A stretch of 64,000 bases of DNA from Lacibacter sp. H375 (GCF_037892425.1 NZ_JBBKTT010000001.1:1-64000); one strand, 5' to 3'. Shown: positions 9,034-17,670, counted from the stretch's first letter. Notes: a model not told the origin generated them from the sequence alone. Translations and numbers: made by a program.

Positions 9034-9489
9034 TCAATGAAAAAGTTTGCCCCAATTTGCATCAGCTTTTGCTTTCAAAGACTGCTCGTCTTTATTCCAG
9101 GTTTTGAGCGTGTTGTTAAACCTTTTGTTATAGAAGAGATAGAGTTTGCCATTTAAAATCTTAAACGTTTCCGGATCGATCTCTACTTTCTCTCCGTTAG
9201 CGCCCATTGCATAGGCGCACCATCCGCCGTATTGCGGTTCATATTTGCCCGGGTTCTTTTTAAACTCTTCCTTGTTGACAGTAGATGAAAAATGATACCG
9301 GATTCCCTGATGAATAACTGCAAGTGACGATTCTCCTTTTATTGCCTGTCCACTGAAATAAGCAACAACATCATAACCCTGCACAGCCAATCCTTTTTCG
9401 AGATTAAATGCTTGAGTGCGTTTTTGATCCTGTGCTGAAGTAACAAAAACTGCTGAAAAGAAAACCATGAATAAAAAAACCTGCTTCAT
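9034..9489 (-). CDS. YHS domain-containing exported protein
   Basis: 151 residues: signal peptide MKQVFLFMVFFSAVFVTSAQ, then a YHS domain with GLAVQGYDVVAYFSG, the FSSTVNKEEFKKNPGKYEP segment and YGGWCAYAMGANGEKV. YHS domains are small cysteine-containing, possibly metal-binding modules; this secreted form is widespread. It is first of the YHS-DoxX-YceI trio, 53 bases after the Crp/Fnr regulator gene, which may control it. Confidence 0.87.
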   Translation of the reverse strand: MKQVFLFMVFFSAVFVTSAQDQKRTQAFNLEKGLAVQGYDVVAYFSGQAIKGESSLAVIHQGIRYHFSSTVNKEEFKKNPGKYEPQYGGWCAYAMGANGEKVEIDPETFKILNGKLYLFYNKRFNNTLKTWNKDEQSLKAKADANWGKLFH

Positions 9490-9542
9490 TGTGTTGATTT
9501 AATGAAACAAAAGTAAACTATGGTTGAAGCTGCCTATGTCGC

Positions 9543-10244
9543 TCAACTGACAGCTAAACTCTTTTGCAGATTTTTAACGGAAGGGATACTGATCATCTGT
9601 CGGGTAACAGTAAGGAAGCCTGCTGTTTCCAATTCGTTAAGCATGGTGGTTACTGTTTGCCGGCTGCTGCCAATAAGCTGTGCAATGTCCTCATGGGTAA
9701 GAAAATTCTGGATAGTGTATTCTTCCTCATTTGTGGTTTCACCTTCTTCACGTGCAAGCATCACTAAAAAATTAACCAGCCTCGTCTTTACATCCTTGTT
9801 CAAAAGATTCAATAACCTGCTTTCAAACTTGCGGAGTTTCTGACCAACCTGTTTTGTATAATGAAAACCGATGTTTGGTTTTGTTTTGAGTAAGCGTTCG
9901 AAATCTTCAATATTAAATGCGCAAAGTGATACATCAGCTTTGTAAGCCTGTGCAAATTCTCCGTTAAGATTATTACGTTCCAATGTAAACTGCCCGAACA
10001 CTTCTCCTTCACGAATGATCTCTTTAATTACTTCTTTCCCTTCTTCATCAATGTACCCGATCTTGATAGTGCCGCCTTTCAGGAAATAAAGTTTGTTGTG
10101 ATATTGCGAATCGAAATAAATATACTCGCCTTTATTAGCTTCAATAAAATGATGATCAAGGTGCAGTTCTTCATATTCCTCATCACTGATATGAGCAAAC
10201 AAATCGTAGTTGCGTATCAGCAGAAACTTTTGATCGGTACTCAT
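9543..10244 (-). CDS. Crp/Fnr family transcriptional regulator
   Basis: 233 residues. The N-terminal cyclic-nucleotide-binding-like barrel spans about 10-125 (IYFDSQYHNKLYFLKGGTIKIGY, GEVFGQFTL) and the C-terminal winged helix has FLTHEDIAQLIGSSRQTVTTML near 183-204. No Fnr-type cysteine cluster is apparent at the N-terminus, so an oxygen-sensing Fe-S cluster is unlikely. The effector is unknown. Its position directly upstream of the YHS-DoxX-YceI genes suggests local control. Confidence 0.9.
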   Translation of the reverse strand: MSTDQKFLLIRNYDLFAHISDEEYEELHLDHHFIEANKGEYIYFDSQYHNKLYFLKGGTIKIGYIDEEGKEVIKEIIREGEVFGQFTLERNNLNGEFAQAYKADVSLCAFNIEDFERLLKTKPNIGFHYTKQVGQKLRKFESRLLNLLNKDVKTRLVNFLVMLAREEGETTNEEEYTIQNFLTHEDIAQLIGSSRQTVTTMLNELETAGFLTVTRQMISIPSVKNLQKSLAVS

Positions 10245-10264
10245 AAATTGAATTGAACTTGAAA

Positions 10265-11305
10265 TTAATCATATTTCTGCAAGAGCTTAAAGTGCTGTTG
10301 CGATTGTTTCAAAAACCTGTAGCCTTTTTGAAAACTCCAGTAAGGGAACCCATTCCTGTTATTATGCTTGCTGATCTCGTACAACGCTTTCCAGTGTTTC
10401 AAAATTTCCCGGTAAGCTTCTCCCAAACTCATGTTACAATCATAAATGTGGTTGGGCTCAGCACCACAGCCATTATATTCAAGTATCATGAAATTTTTGC
10501 CTTGCTTCAGATCTTCAATACTCGTTGTTTTAATATCGTACCTGCCATAATAAAAATGTTTTGAATAATGACTCAACTCATCAAACACTTTATGCAGGTT
10601 TTCATCGATCTCATTCCGCAGGTTGGTGAAATGAGCCCCCCTGTTATGATTACCTGCATACGACAGATAAAAAATATGACCCTTTTCAATCACCCTGTCA
10701 AAACGATGAGCATGACGATGCTGCATTTCCAACATACGATGTTTTGCACGTGGATGGTTTGCAATTAATTGTTGTAACATGTCGGTACCGTTTCCAATTA
10801 CATGCAACAGCTCTTTATGAATAAAACCACTTACTGTTCCTTTTTGTGCTGATGGGTGACGGAAATAAAACACGCTCACTTCAACAGGCAACTCCACCAA
10901 GTCCTGCACAATATATTCAACCGGGATACGCTCATGATATTTTTTCAATTGATCTTCGGTATCAATCTTGCGGAAGAGAATACCTTTCATACCCACATCA
11001 GGTTTTACAATAAAAGGATACGTGAACCCAGCCAATGCAAGTTTTTTCTTCACTTCATCAAAGGAAAGATCATGCATAATATAGATCGTACGTGGAACTG
11101 TATGGGCTGGTAACTGATCGTACATTTCTTTTTTTCCTTCGCCTTCAAAACCTCCGAATGCAATTGTTGGATTGGATGGAGTAAAAAACCAAAACGCCCT
11201 GCTCCGGATCATATACCATACCCACACAAAGCTGATGGGAAAATAGATCACCGCAAAAGGCCACAGTTCCCAATTCGTCAGTCGTTCAAAAAATTTCTTC
11301 AACAT
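10265..11305 (-). CDS. ATP-grasp family protein (paralogue of 5740-6810)
   Basis: 346 residues and clearly homologous to the product of 5740-6810: both have a hydrophobic N-terminal segment, F(T/S)PSNPTIAFGGF-like and FPF(I)VKPDVGMKG blocks, a YIVQDL motif, YAGNHNRG, and the closing FMILEYNGCGAEPNHIYD metal/ATP-binding pattern. It is probably an ATP-dependent ligase of unknown substrate. ATG 11305 is used because its sequence aligns with the paralogue from there. It starts the nine-gene minus-strand run ending at 5013; the Crp/Fnr gene follows 20 bases downstream. Confidence 0.8.
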   Translation of the reverse strand: MLKKFFERLTNWELWPFAVIYFPISFVWVWYMIRSRAFWFFTPSNPTIAFGGFEGEGKKEMYDQLPAHTVPRTIYIMHDLSFDEVKKKLALAGFTYPFIVKPDVGMKGILFRKIDTEDQLKKYHERIPVEYIVQDLVELPVEVSVFYFRHPSAQKGTVSGFIHKELLHVIGNGTDMLQQLIANHPRAKHRMLEMQHRHAHRFDRVIEKGHIFYLSYAGNHNRGAHFTNLRNEIDENLHKVFDELSHYSKHFYYGRYDIKTTSIEDLKQGKNFMILEYNGCGAEPNHIYDCNMSLGEAYREILKHWKALYEISKHNNRNGFPYWSFQKGYRFLKQSQQHFKLLQKYD

Positions 11306-11399
11306 GAAATTCAAAGATAACCGCCGCAAAGAATATATGAACAAACAGCTGCCTGTAATTTCATCGCTTTCACTTAGTTTTGAAACAAATTGAATATGT

Positions 11400-12179
11400 A
11401 TGCATGTACCATCAATGGCTGAAATGATGGCAAATAACGAAACACCCGAAGTACTTTTTTGGGTGGGTTGTGCCGGTAGTTTTGATCAACGTGCACAAAA
11501 GATCACAAAAGCATTTGCCACTATTTTAGAAAAAGCAGGAATAAAATTTGCCATTCTTGGGAAAGAAGAAATGTGTACGGGTGATCCTGCCCGCCGCTCC
11601 GGAAATGAATTCCTGTTTCAGATGATGGCCTATAATAATATACAGGTGTTGAATGGATATGGCATTAAAAAAATTGTAACAACCTGTCCGCATTGTTTCA
11701 ATACACTCAAAAATGAATACCCTGCGTTAGGAGGTTCGTATGAAGTCATTCACCACACAACGTTATTACAACAGTTGATTGATGATGGAAAAATAAAACT
11801 GAAAGAAGGCGGATCATTCAAGGGCAAAAAAATTACTTACCACGACAGTTGTTACCTGGGCCGTGCAAATAATATTTACGAAGCACCACGCAAAGTCTTA
11901 GAAGCTTTAGATGCTGAATTAGTTGAAATGAAACGTTGCCGCAGCAATGGCTTGTGTTGTGGTGCCGGCGGTGCACAAATGTTTAAAGAAGAAGAAAAGG
12001 GTACAACACGAGTAAATTGGGAACGCTCAGGTGAAGCTGTTGCAACCGGCGCTTCGGTTATTGCCGCAGCTTGCCCGTTTTGCAATACGATGATGACGGA
12101 TGGCGTTAAGGTTGCTGAAAAAGAAGACTCGATGCAGGTATTAGATGTGGCTGAATTGGTTGCTGCAAGTTTACAATAA
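11400..12179 (+). CDS. CCG-domain (Fe-S)-binding protein, HdrB/GlpC-C-like
   Basis: 259 residues with two cysteine-rich CCG domains: VGCAGSFD with later TCPHCFNTLKNEYP, and HDSCYLGR with GLCCGAGGAQMF and ACPFCNTMM. These bind a noncubane or regular 4Fe-4S cluster in heterodisulfide-reductase-like and LutA/GlcF-like electron carriers. The likely partner is the membrane dicluster protein encoded at 3652-4971. A TAGTTTTG element (11375-11382) lies 17 bases before the ATG and may be its own promoter, as expected if it no longer shares the partner's transcript. Confidence 0.85.
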   Translation: MHVPSMAEMMANNETPEVLFWVGCAGSFDQRAQKITKAFATILEKAGIKFAILGKEEMCTGDPARRSGNEFLFQMMAYNNIQVLNGYGIKKIVTTCPHCFNTLKNEYPALGGSYEVIHHTTLLQQLIDDGKIKLKEGGSFKGKKITYHDSCYLGRANNIYEAPRKVLEALDAELVEMKRCRSNGLCCGAGGAQMFKEEEKGTTRVNWERSGEAVATGASVIAAACPFCNTMMTDGVKVAEKEDSMQVLDVAELVAASLQ

Positions 12180-12202
12180 GGCATTGTTGCAAATTAAATC
12201 GA

Positions 12203-12706
12203 ATGAAAAACTTTCTGACCGGATTTAACTGGAAAAACTTCTTTCAACGAACAGCGTTGTTTTTCCTGATATTTCTTTTAATACGTGTGTTGGTTGATTG
12301 GTTTGAAGGAAAATTCTCTTTTAACAATATTTCACAACAGGATTTTATCCGCTATCTTATTCTTGGTCTGATTCTTGGCTTGCTCGACTCCGACACATGG
12401 TCAAAAACAAAGAGTATGGGTACAAAAGAGGAGCCATTGCAATTCCGCAGCTTTCGATCTGCTTTATTCCATTATATAGGCCTTGCATTTTTTATAGCGT
12501 TGCTGTGCGGAGTTATTTTCGCCGCATTACTTTCACTGGTTTGGGGCATTAGCCGAATTACCGGCGCAGAGGTAAAGGGGAGTTTTACAGAAGCCTGGAA
12601 AACCTACTTACTTATTATTGCCACTATTGGTATTTGTTTTTCAGTGTACGATGCCATCAGAAACTACATGCGTGTAAAACGACTGAAAAAAACGGGAAAC
12701 GATTAG
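12203..12706 (+). CDS. Hypothetical inner-membrane protein
   Basis: 167 residues with hydrophobic spans near 16-31, 47-60, 95-120 and 133-150, and a basic C-terminus (RVKRLKKTGND) that should be cytoplasmic. No family motif is recognised. It follows the CCG protein gene by 23 bases and precedes the gene at 12744 by 37 bases, so co-transcription is possible. Confidence 0.7.
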   Translation: MKNFLTGFNWKNFFQRTALFFLIFLLIRVLVDWFEGKFSFNNISQQDFIRYLILGLILGLLDSDTWSKTKSMGTKEEPLQFRSFRSALFHYIGLAFFIALLCGVIFAALLSLVWGISRITGAEVKGSFTEAWKTYLLIIATIGICFSVYDAIRNYMRVKRLKKTGND

Positions 12707-12743
12707 CCGGCTATAATCACTCGACTCCCATTAACTTTGCTGT

Positions 12744-13265
12744 ATGAACCTTGAATACAAACATTTACTCCCGGCCGATTTTGCTCCCGACTCCCGTGTA
12801 TGGATCTACCAAAGCAGCCGCATGTTCAGTTTAGGCGAGGCTATACAGATCGAAGACCTGCTCAATCACTTTGTTGAGAACTGGAAAAGCCATGGCACAC
12901 CGGTAAAAGGTTTCGGGACTATGTTTTTCGGGCAGTTCATTGTTCTGATGGCCGATGAACAGGCGACCGGAGTAAGTGGCTGCAGTACTGATAGCAGCGT
13001 TCGGCTTATTAAAGAAATTGAGCAATTATATAAGGTTTCTATGTTCGACAGACAGAACCTGGCCTTTGTTCGTAAAGATAAAATTGAGCTTCTTCCCCTT
13101 GGTCAGTTACAATACGCAGTTGACAATGGTTTTCTTTATGGTGACACCATATATATTAACAACCTCGTTCAAACAAAAGAAGAACTGGAGCAAAACTGGC
13201 TAATTCCTGTTAAAGAAAGTTGGCTGGCAAAGCGCATTAAGCTGGAGAACAGCCAAAAAGCCTGA
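12744..13265 (+). CDS. Conserved Bacteroidota protein often mislabelled ABC transporter ATPase
   Basis: 173 residues with the conserved pattern DSRVWIYQSSRMF, HFVENWKSHGTPVKGFG, ATGVSGCSTDSSVRLIKEIE and a C-terminal WLIPVKESWLAKR. From memory of the family, relatives in Flavobacteria and related groups carry the name ABC transporter ATPase, but no Walker A, signature or Walker B motif is present, so that name is not supported. The true function is unknown. A TAACTTTG element ends four bases before the region of the start codon, which would imply a very short or absent leader. Confidence 0.8.
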   Translation: MNLEYKHLLPADFAPDSRVWIYQSSRMFSLGEAIQIEDLLNHFVENWKSHGTPVKGFGTMFFGQFIVLMADEQATGVSGCSTDSSVRLIKEIEQLYKVSMFDRQNLAFVRKDKIELLPLGQLQYAVDNGFLYGDTIYINNLVQTKEELEQNWLIPVKESWLAKRIKLENSQKA

Positions 13266-13626
13266 GGCTAAAACCGTTCATCCTACATCACATATTTGGG
13301 TTATACCACTTTAATCAGTGTTTTGCACCTTTCGTCATCCAATTTCCGCAGTTCATAAGTAGGCGTTTTGCGTTAACATTTCCTTCATGCCATCCATCCT
13401 CAATTCACTCCCTTTCCCCAAAAAAAGAAAAGAATTTTGTGCTGTTGATGTAACAAAACAGAACGTTTACCGTCACATCTATACAAGTTCTTTGAAGCAA
13501 AATTAAAAAGCGTGCGTTTGCAAAAACTCAAGGCACCATTGGTGAAATCTTGAAAAATTTGCAAAAAATACGCTTAAACCGAATGAAAAATACTAATGGA
13601 AAACACTAAACTGTCAGTAAGTATGT

Positions 13627-13650
13627 AATTTTCAAAAATTTTTGAAAATT
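13627..13650. promoter_or_regulatory. Perfect 24-bp AT-rich palindrome
   Basis: AATTTTCAAAAA is followed directly by its reverse complement. It ends two bases before the putative -33 box of the promoter at 13653-13684, an arrangement that would suit an activator or repressor site. With no loop, it is unlikely to act as an RNA hairpin. Confidence 0.5.
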
Positions 13651-13652
13651 TA

Positions 13653-13684
13653 GTTGGAAGATAGTTTAGCCTGTTGTAAATTTG
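13653..13684 (+). promoter_or_regulatory. Bacteroidota-type promoter
   Basis: GTTG at 13653-13656, a 20-bp spacer and a perfect TAnnTTTG (TAAATTTG, 13677-13684). Transcription would begin near 13690 and run through the foldable segment at 13700-13790 toward the gene at 13998, giving a leader of about 300 bases or a separate small RNA. Confidence 0.5.
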
Positions 13685-13699
13685 CATCGTCAAACAAAA

Positions 13700-13790
13700 G
13701 GTACCCAAAGCTCCGGTTAATATAGAAACACCGCCTTTGACAGTTTACTTCGAAAAACATCCCTGTTAAACTGCACTATAAACAGGTACC
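13700..13790 (+). other. Foldable RNA segment with competing stems
   Basis: GGTACC at 13700-13705 can pair with GGTACC at 13785-13790. Inside, CAGTTTA (13741-13747) pairs with TAAACTG (13767-13773). A rival stem, CCTGTT (13762-13767) with AACAGG (13781-13786), shares bases with both, so the two folds exclude each other. No known riboswitch class is recognised. The stems are short and found by eye only. Confidence 0.3.
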
Positions 13791-13896
13791 AAACAAAAAA
13801 CGAAAGCGAACAAACCAGAACAAATTGCCTTGATGACCGGTCATCCAAAAAAATTGACCATTCATCAGCTTAATAAGCCAAACAAGGTATTATGTA

Positions 13897-13928
13897 TTGC
13901 AAAGTACCAGTTTAAAATAGTATCTTTG
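13897..13928 (+). promoter_or_regulatory. Bacteroidota-type promoter for the gene at 13998
   Basis: TTGC at 13897-13900, a 20-bp spacer and a perfect TATCTTTG at 13921-13928. It would give a leader of roughly 60 bases that contains a small CCC-GAAA-GGG tetraloop hairpin near 13950 ahead of the start codon. Confidence 0.55.
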
Positions 13929-13997
13929 TTATACAATCGAAAGAAAGAAACCCCGAAAGGGATAAAATAAAAAGAACCTTAAACATCAAAAAACGAG

Positions 13998-14816
13998 ATG
14001 ACAACAAAATTAACAGTGAACTCCGAAACTAACGGAACACTTAAACAGAACAACAACAGTTTAGGCAGAAGAATGATGCGTTTTACCGCTACAGCTCTCT
14101 TCGCAGTTATTGCCTTTGCTTCAATGTCTTTTACCCAAGACGACACCACAAAACGTGTAAATGAAAATACAGCTGCCGTTACAGATAGCTGCTGCACAGT
14201 AACTTTTGTAAACGGTAACCATCAAATTGTGATCACAAATACAAACGCATTTACTGCTGAAGTGAGGATCAACAATATGGATATCAATACATGGGTAAAC
14301 AGCTTGAAAGCTTATACTTATAAGAGGATCAACTTCAATTCAATTGGTTTAGCCGACAATAAAATGGATGCGTCCTTTACTGTTGCTGAACAAATGAACA
14401 GAAAGATGGCAGTTGCCTACAGCAAAAATCTGGAAACTGAAAGTGCCGTTGCTGATAACCAGATAAACAACAGTTTTACAGAAGCTGTAGCTGCTCCCCT
14501 CTTCAGCAAAATGCTCCAGGTGCAGGCTGCTGACACTGATGCCTCAGTTGATAATATGATCGCTGATGATGCTGAGAATAAAGCAAAAGCTTCAGCTTTC
14601 AGAAAAGCGGTAACTGCTGGTAACATTGAAGCTGATGAGCAAGTTGACCTTATGGTTTACGCTTCATCAATTGAAAACACCAAACAATTGAACACAACAG
14701 ATGCAGACAGTAAAATGGATGCACTCATGAATAAATCATCTTTCAGCCCTGTTCGTCCATCAGCAGGTGGCGCAGCTGATCAGGCAATTGATGCCTTGCT
14801 GAAAAAGATGAACTAA
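13998..14816 (+). CDS. Hypothetical exported alanine- and asparagine-rich protein
   Basis: 272 residues with a basic N-terminal stretch and a hydrophobic segment (FTATALFAVIAFASMSFT, about 29-46), probably a signal peptide that begins unusually far in; Met26 or Met27 would be tighter starts. The mature part contains a CC pair near residue 64, a short beta-like segment, then a mostly helical, Ala/Asp/Asn-rich region with repeated (S/N)DNMIADDAE- and DSKMDALM-like phrases. No known family is recognised. It has a strong promoter, a long upstream control region and a strong terminator, and so appears to be a well-expressed single gene. Confidence 0.75.
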   Translation: MTTKLTVNSETNGTLKQNNNSLGRRMMRFTATALFAVIAFASMSFTQDDTTKRVNENTAAVTDSCCTVTFVNGNHQIVITNTNAFTAEVRINNMDINTWVNSLKAYTYKRINFNSIGLADNKMDASFTVAEQMNRKMAVAYSKNLETESAVADNQINNSFTEAVAAPLFSKMLQVQAADTDASVDNMIADDAENKAKASAFRKAVTAGNIEADEQVDLMVYASSIENTKQLNTTDADSKMDALMNKSSFSPVRPSAGGAADQAIDALLKKMN

Positions 14817-14851
14817 TTATGATTTTCTACATGCAGTTGGTTTAGGTTTCG

Positions 14852-14882
14852 GGGTTGATTTCCATCAACCCTTCTTTTTTTT
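14852..14882 (+). terminator. Intrinsic terminator after the 13998 gene
   Basis: GGGTTGAT (14852-14859), loop TTCC, ATCAACCC (14864-14871), followed by a T-rich run to about 14882. Confidence 0.85.
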
Positions 14883-14961
14883 GTTAACCTTTGCGTAATT
14901 ACATGGTCGGTTGCACAATTTTACGAACTGCCTCGTAATTTAGCACCCTAAAATTCAGACG

Positions 14962-15774
14962 ATGAAATTGATTGTTTTTGCCATTGCCACATTCTTCATG
15001 TTCGGCACAAGTACAGCCCAGCAAGTAGTTAACGAAGCGGTTATTCAAATGAAAACCGAGACCACTAATCCTAATGCAGATGGTGGACCTCCCGTAGCAA
15101 ATGATGGCGAAGGCCGGGTAATGGTTCGAATAGGTGAGGGTGAGATTAGATCAAAAATGTTTTTCAAGAATGGCATGACCAAGATCGAAAGTGATATGGG
15201 AATGGGCACCAACCAGGTAATTATTGATAGTAAAGAAAAGAAAACCACTACCCTGTTTGAAGCAATGGGTCGTAAGATGGGTTTCTATACAACTGAAGCT
15301 GACATGCAACGGATGATGGCTAGTGCTGATTCTGGTCGTCCTCAACAGCAAAGAGTTCAACAATTTAATCCAGAAGTATTTATTGAATATTTAAGTGAAA
15401 CAAAGAAGATCGCCGGTATGGAATGCAAAAAAGCACTCATCCGTTACAAGGACCGTCGTGGACAAGAAGTACAACAGGAAGTTTGGTATTCCCCAGAGTT
15501 TGTTTTTGGTGAAGGCTTCCGTATTCGTGATGTAATGCGTATGGCAAATGTTCCGGGATTAGAAAAACTAAAAGGTTTCCCTATGGAGTTTGAACTTACA
15601 AGACAAAACGGAGCAAAAGTTCATTACCAGGTAACCAAAGTTGATCTTACTGCAAAAGTGGATGATAAAACATTTATTATCCCAAAAGACTACGATATTA
15701 AACCCATGAGCGAAATGAACCAAGGCGGCGGCCGCAATGGTTTCCAATTCAGGGTAAATGGTGGCGGACAATAA
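14962..15774 (+). CDS. Exported protein, DUF4412/GLPGLI-like
   Basis: 270 residues with a signal peptide (MKLIVFAIATFFMFGTSTAQ). The body is beta-rich with SKMFFKNGMTKIESDMGMG, KKIAGMECKKALIRYKD and VWYSPEFVFGEGF, the sort of layout seen in DUF4412 and GLPGLI periplasmic proteins, where a conserved AGxxCKKA segment is typical. The middle has a Met/Gln-rich linker (ADMQRMMASADSG, QQQRVQQF) and the C-terminus is Gly-rich. Function unknown. It is bounded by terminators on both sides, so it is probably transcribed alone. Confidence 0.75.
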   Translation: MKLIVFAIATFFMFGTSTAQQVVNEAVIQMKTETTNPNADGGPPVANDGEGRVMVRIGEGEIRSKMFFKNGMTKIESDMGMGTNQVIIDSKEKKTTTLFEAMGRKMGFYTTEADMQRMMASADSGRPQQQRVQQFNPEVFIEYLSETKKIAGMECKKALIRYKDRRGQEVQQEVWYSPEFVFGEGFRIRDVMRMANVPGLEKLKGFPMEFELTRQNGAKVHYQVTKVDLTAKVDDKTFIIPKDYDIKPMSEMNQGGGRNGFQFRVNGGGQ

Positions 15775-15795
15775 CTCTTTCAACTTATACTTTTA

Positions 15796-15823
15796 AAAAC
15801 CTCCTCTTTCGGGAGGTTTTTTG
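15796..15823 (+). terminator. Intrinsic terminator after the 14962 gene
   Basis: AAAACCTCC (15796-15804) pairs with GGAGGTTTT (15812-15820), loop TCTTTCG, then a T run. Confidence 0.85.
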
Positions 15824-15845
15824 TTTTCAATCTTCTTCACATCTC

Positions 15846-15874
15846 TTTCGCTTACAGCATTTCAGTTATTTTTG
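15846..15874 (+). promoter_or_regulatory. Putative argS promoter
   Basis: TTTC at 15846-15849, a 17-bp spacer and TATTTTTG at 15867-15874, a perfect TAnnTTTG, 17 bases before the argS start codon. Confidence 0.45.
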
Positions 15875-15891
15875 CGGCACAATTACAAAGA

Positions 15892-17667
15892 ATGGCAATA
15901 CAGCAACAGATACAACAGGCAGCAATCAACAGTCTGGAACAATTATATGGCAAAGCTTTTACTGCAAAAGACTTCCAGATCAACAAAACAAAACCTGAGT
16001 TTGAAGGTGATTATACCATTGTGCTGTTTTCATTGTTGAAACCATTAGGGAAAAGTCCGGATGCATTAGGAAATGAGTTGGGTAAATCTCTGACAGAAAA
16101 TCACTCACTGCTTTTTACGGCTTACAATATCATTAAAGGATTTCTGAATCTTACCGTCGCTGATAATTACTGGACCAACATTTTAACTACGAACTACAAT
16201 GATGTCGATTTTGGTAAAGCAGCACCGAAGCATCAAAAGGTGATGGTTGAATATTCGTCACCCAATACCAACAAGCCGTTGCACCTTGGTCACCTGCGTA
16301 ATAATTTTTTAGGATGGAGTATTGCGGAGATCATTAGAGCAAATGGATATGATACAGTGAAGACCTGTATTGTAAATGATCGTGGTATTCATATTTGTAA
16401 AAGCATGATCGCATGGCAACTGTTTGGTAATGGTGCCACGCCGCAATCAACAAATACAAAGGGAGATCATTTTGTTGGTGATTACTATGTGATGTTTAAT
16501 GATGAATACAAGAAGCAGGTTGAAGAATTGATTGCTGCTGGAATGAAAAAAGATGACGCTGAAAAAGAAGCACCGATCATGAAAGCCACCCAACAAATGC
16601 TTTTAGATTGGGAAGCTGGCAAACCGGAAGTAATGGAGTTGTGGAAAGAAATGAACAGTTGGGTATATGCCGGTTTTGATGAAACGTATAAACGTATTGG
16701 CAGTAATTTTGATAAGATCTATTACGAAAGCAATACCTACTTACTTGGAAAGAAAACTGTACAGGAAGGATTAGAGAAAAATGTGTTTATACAAAAAGAA
16801 GATGGTAGTGTGTGGATCGATCTTACTGCTGATGGGCTTGATGAAAAAATTGTACAACGGAAAGATGGCACTTCTGTTTACATTACACAGGATATTGGTT
16901 TGGCGCAGCAGAAATATGATGAGTACAAAATCGACCAGAGTATATATGTAATTGGTGATGAGCAGAACTATCACATGAAAGTGCTGCAACTCATTTGTAA
17001 AAAGCTGGGGCTTCCTTATGCTGATAGTATTTATCATTTGAGCTATGGCATGGTTGAACTGCCTACCGGTAAAATGAAAAGCCGTGAAGGAACTGTTGTT
17101 GACGCTGATGATCTGTTGAATGAAATGGAACAAGTGTCTCAGCAAAAAACAGAAGAACTTGGAAAAGTAAAAGACTTTACTGCAGAAGAATTAAAAGAAT
17201 TATACAAGACCATCAGCATTGGAGCATTGAAATTTTACCTGTTACGTGTTGATCCGAAAAAGAAAATGATCTTCAATCCCGAAGAGTCAATTGATTTTCA
17301 TGGTTACACAGGACCATTCATTCAATACACGCATGCACGCATCAAATCAATATTAAGAAAGGAAAAAGCACAAGGGAATAACTTACAAACAACAAACCTT
17401 CTGAAACTTGAAAAAGAATTACTGATCGACCTGGAAAATTATCCAACAGTAATTGAACAAGCAGGCAGTGAACATGATCCTTCACATCTTGCAAACTACG
17501 TTTACAATATTGCAAAGACATTCAATTCATTTTACACTGAACATTCTGTGATGAATGCGGAAAGCACGGAGAAGAAACAATTACGTTTACTTATTTGCGA
17601 ATTAACTGCGAATGTTATTGCAAGTGGCATGCAGTTGCTGGGCATCAAAGTCCCGGAGAGAATGTAA
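15892..17667 (+). CDS. argS: Arginine--tRNA ligase
   Basis: 591 residues, the normal length for class I arginyl-tRNA synthetase. It charges tRNA-Arg in the cytoplasm. The N-terminal additional domain is followed by SSPNTNKPLHLGHLRNN (the HIGH-type motif, HLGH) near residues 121-137. The segment GMVELPTGKMKSREGTVVDADDL replaces the KMSKS region, as usual for this enzyme, near 385-407. The C-terminal anticodon-binding helical domain ends in the typical LLGIKVPERM. The start MAIQQQIQQAAI fits the family. Confidence 0.98.
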   Translation: MAIQQQIQQAAINSLEQLYGKAFTAKDFQINKTKPEFEGDYTIVLFSLLKPLGKSPDALGNELGKSLTENHSLLFTAYNIIKGFLNLTVADNYWTNILTTNYNDVDFGKAAPKHQKVMVEYSSPNTNKPLHLGHLRNNFLGWSIAEIIRANGYDTVKTCIVNDRGIHICKSMIAWQLFGNGATPQSTNTKGDHFVGDYYVMFNDEYKKQVEELIAAGMKKDDAEKEAPIMKATQQMLLDWEAGKPEVMELWKEMNSWVYAGFDETYKRIGSNFDKIYYESNTYLLGKKTVQEGLEKNVFIQKEDGSVWIDLTADGLDEKIVQRKDGTSVYITQDIGLAQQKYDEYKIDQSIYVIGDEQNYHMKVLQLICKKLGLPYADSIYHLSYGMVELPTGKMKSREGTVVDADDLLNEMEQVSQQKTEELGKVKDFTAEELKELYKTISIGALKFYLLRVDPKKKMIFNPEESIDFHGYTGPFIQYTHARIKSILRKEKAQGNNLQTTNLLKLEKELLIDLENYPTVIEQAGSEHDPSHLANYVYNIAKTFNSFYTEHSVMNAESTEKKQLRLLICELTANVIASGMQLLGIKVPERM

Positions 17668-17670
17668 TTC

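Larger units (their letters stand above)
13266..13997. other. 732-bp gene-poor region with palindrome, two promoters and foldable leader
   Basis: No convincing gene. One 39-codon frame starts at ATG 13388 and ends at 13507, but nothing supports its translation. Notable items, listed separately, are a 24-bp palindrome, two TAnnTTTG promoters and a set of competing inverted repeats. Together they look like control DNA for the exported protein at 13998, or a small RNA gene at about 13690-13800. Confidence 0.55.

Noticed and set aside
9034-9489. Selenoprotein reading of the YHS gene
   Set aside because: Some relatives are annotated as seleno-forms, but here the cysteine is encoded by an ordinary codon and no in-frame TGA or SECIS-like element is present.
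13388-13507. 39-codon frame in the gene-poor region
   Set aside because: No ribosome site, family, signal or codon pattern supports it; such a frame is expected by chance.
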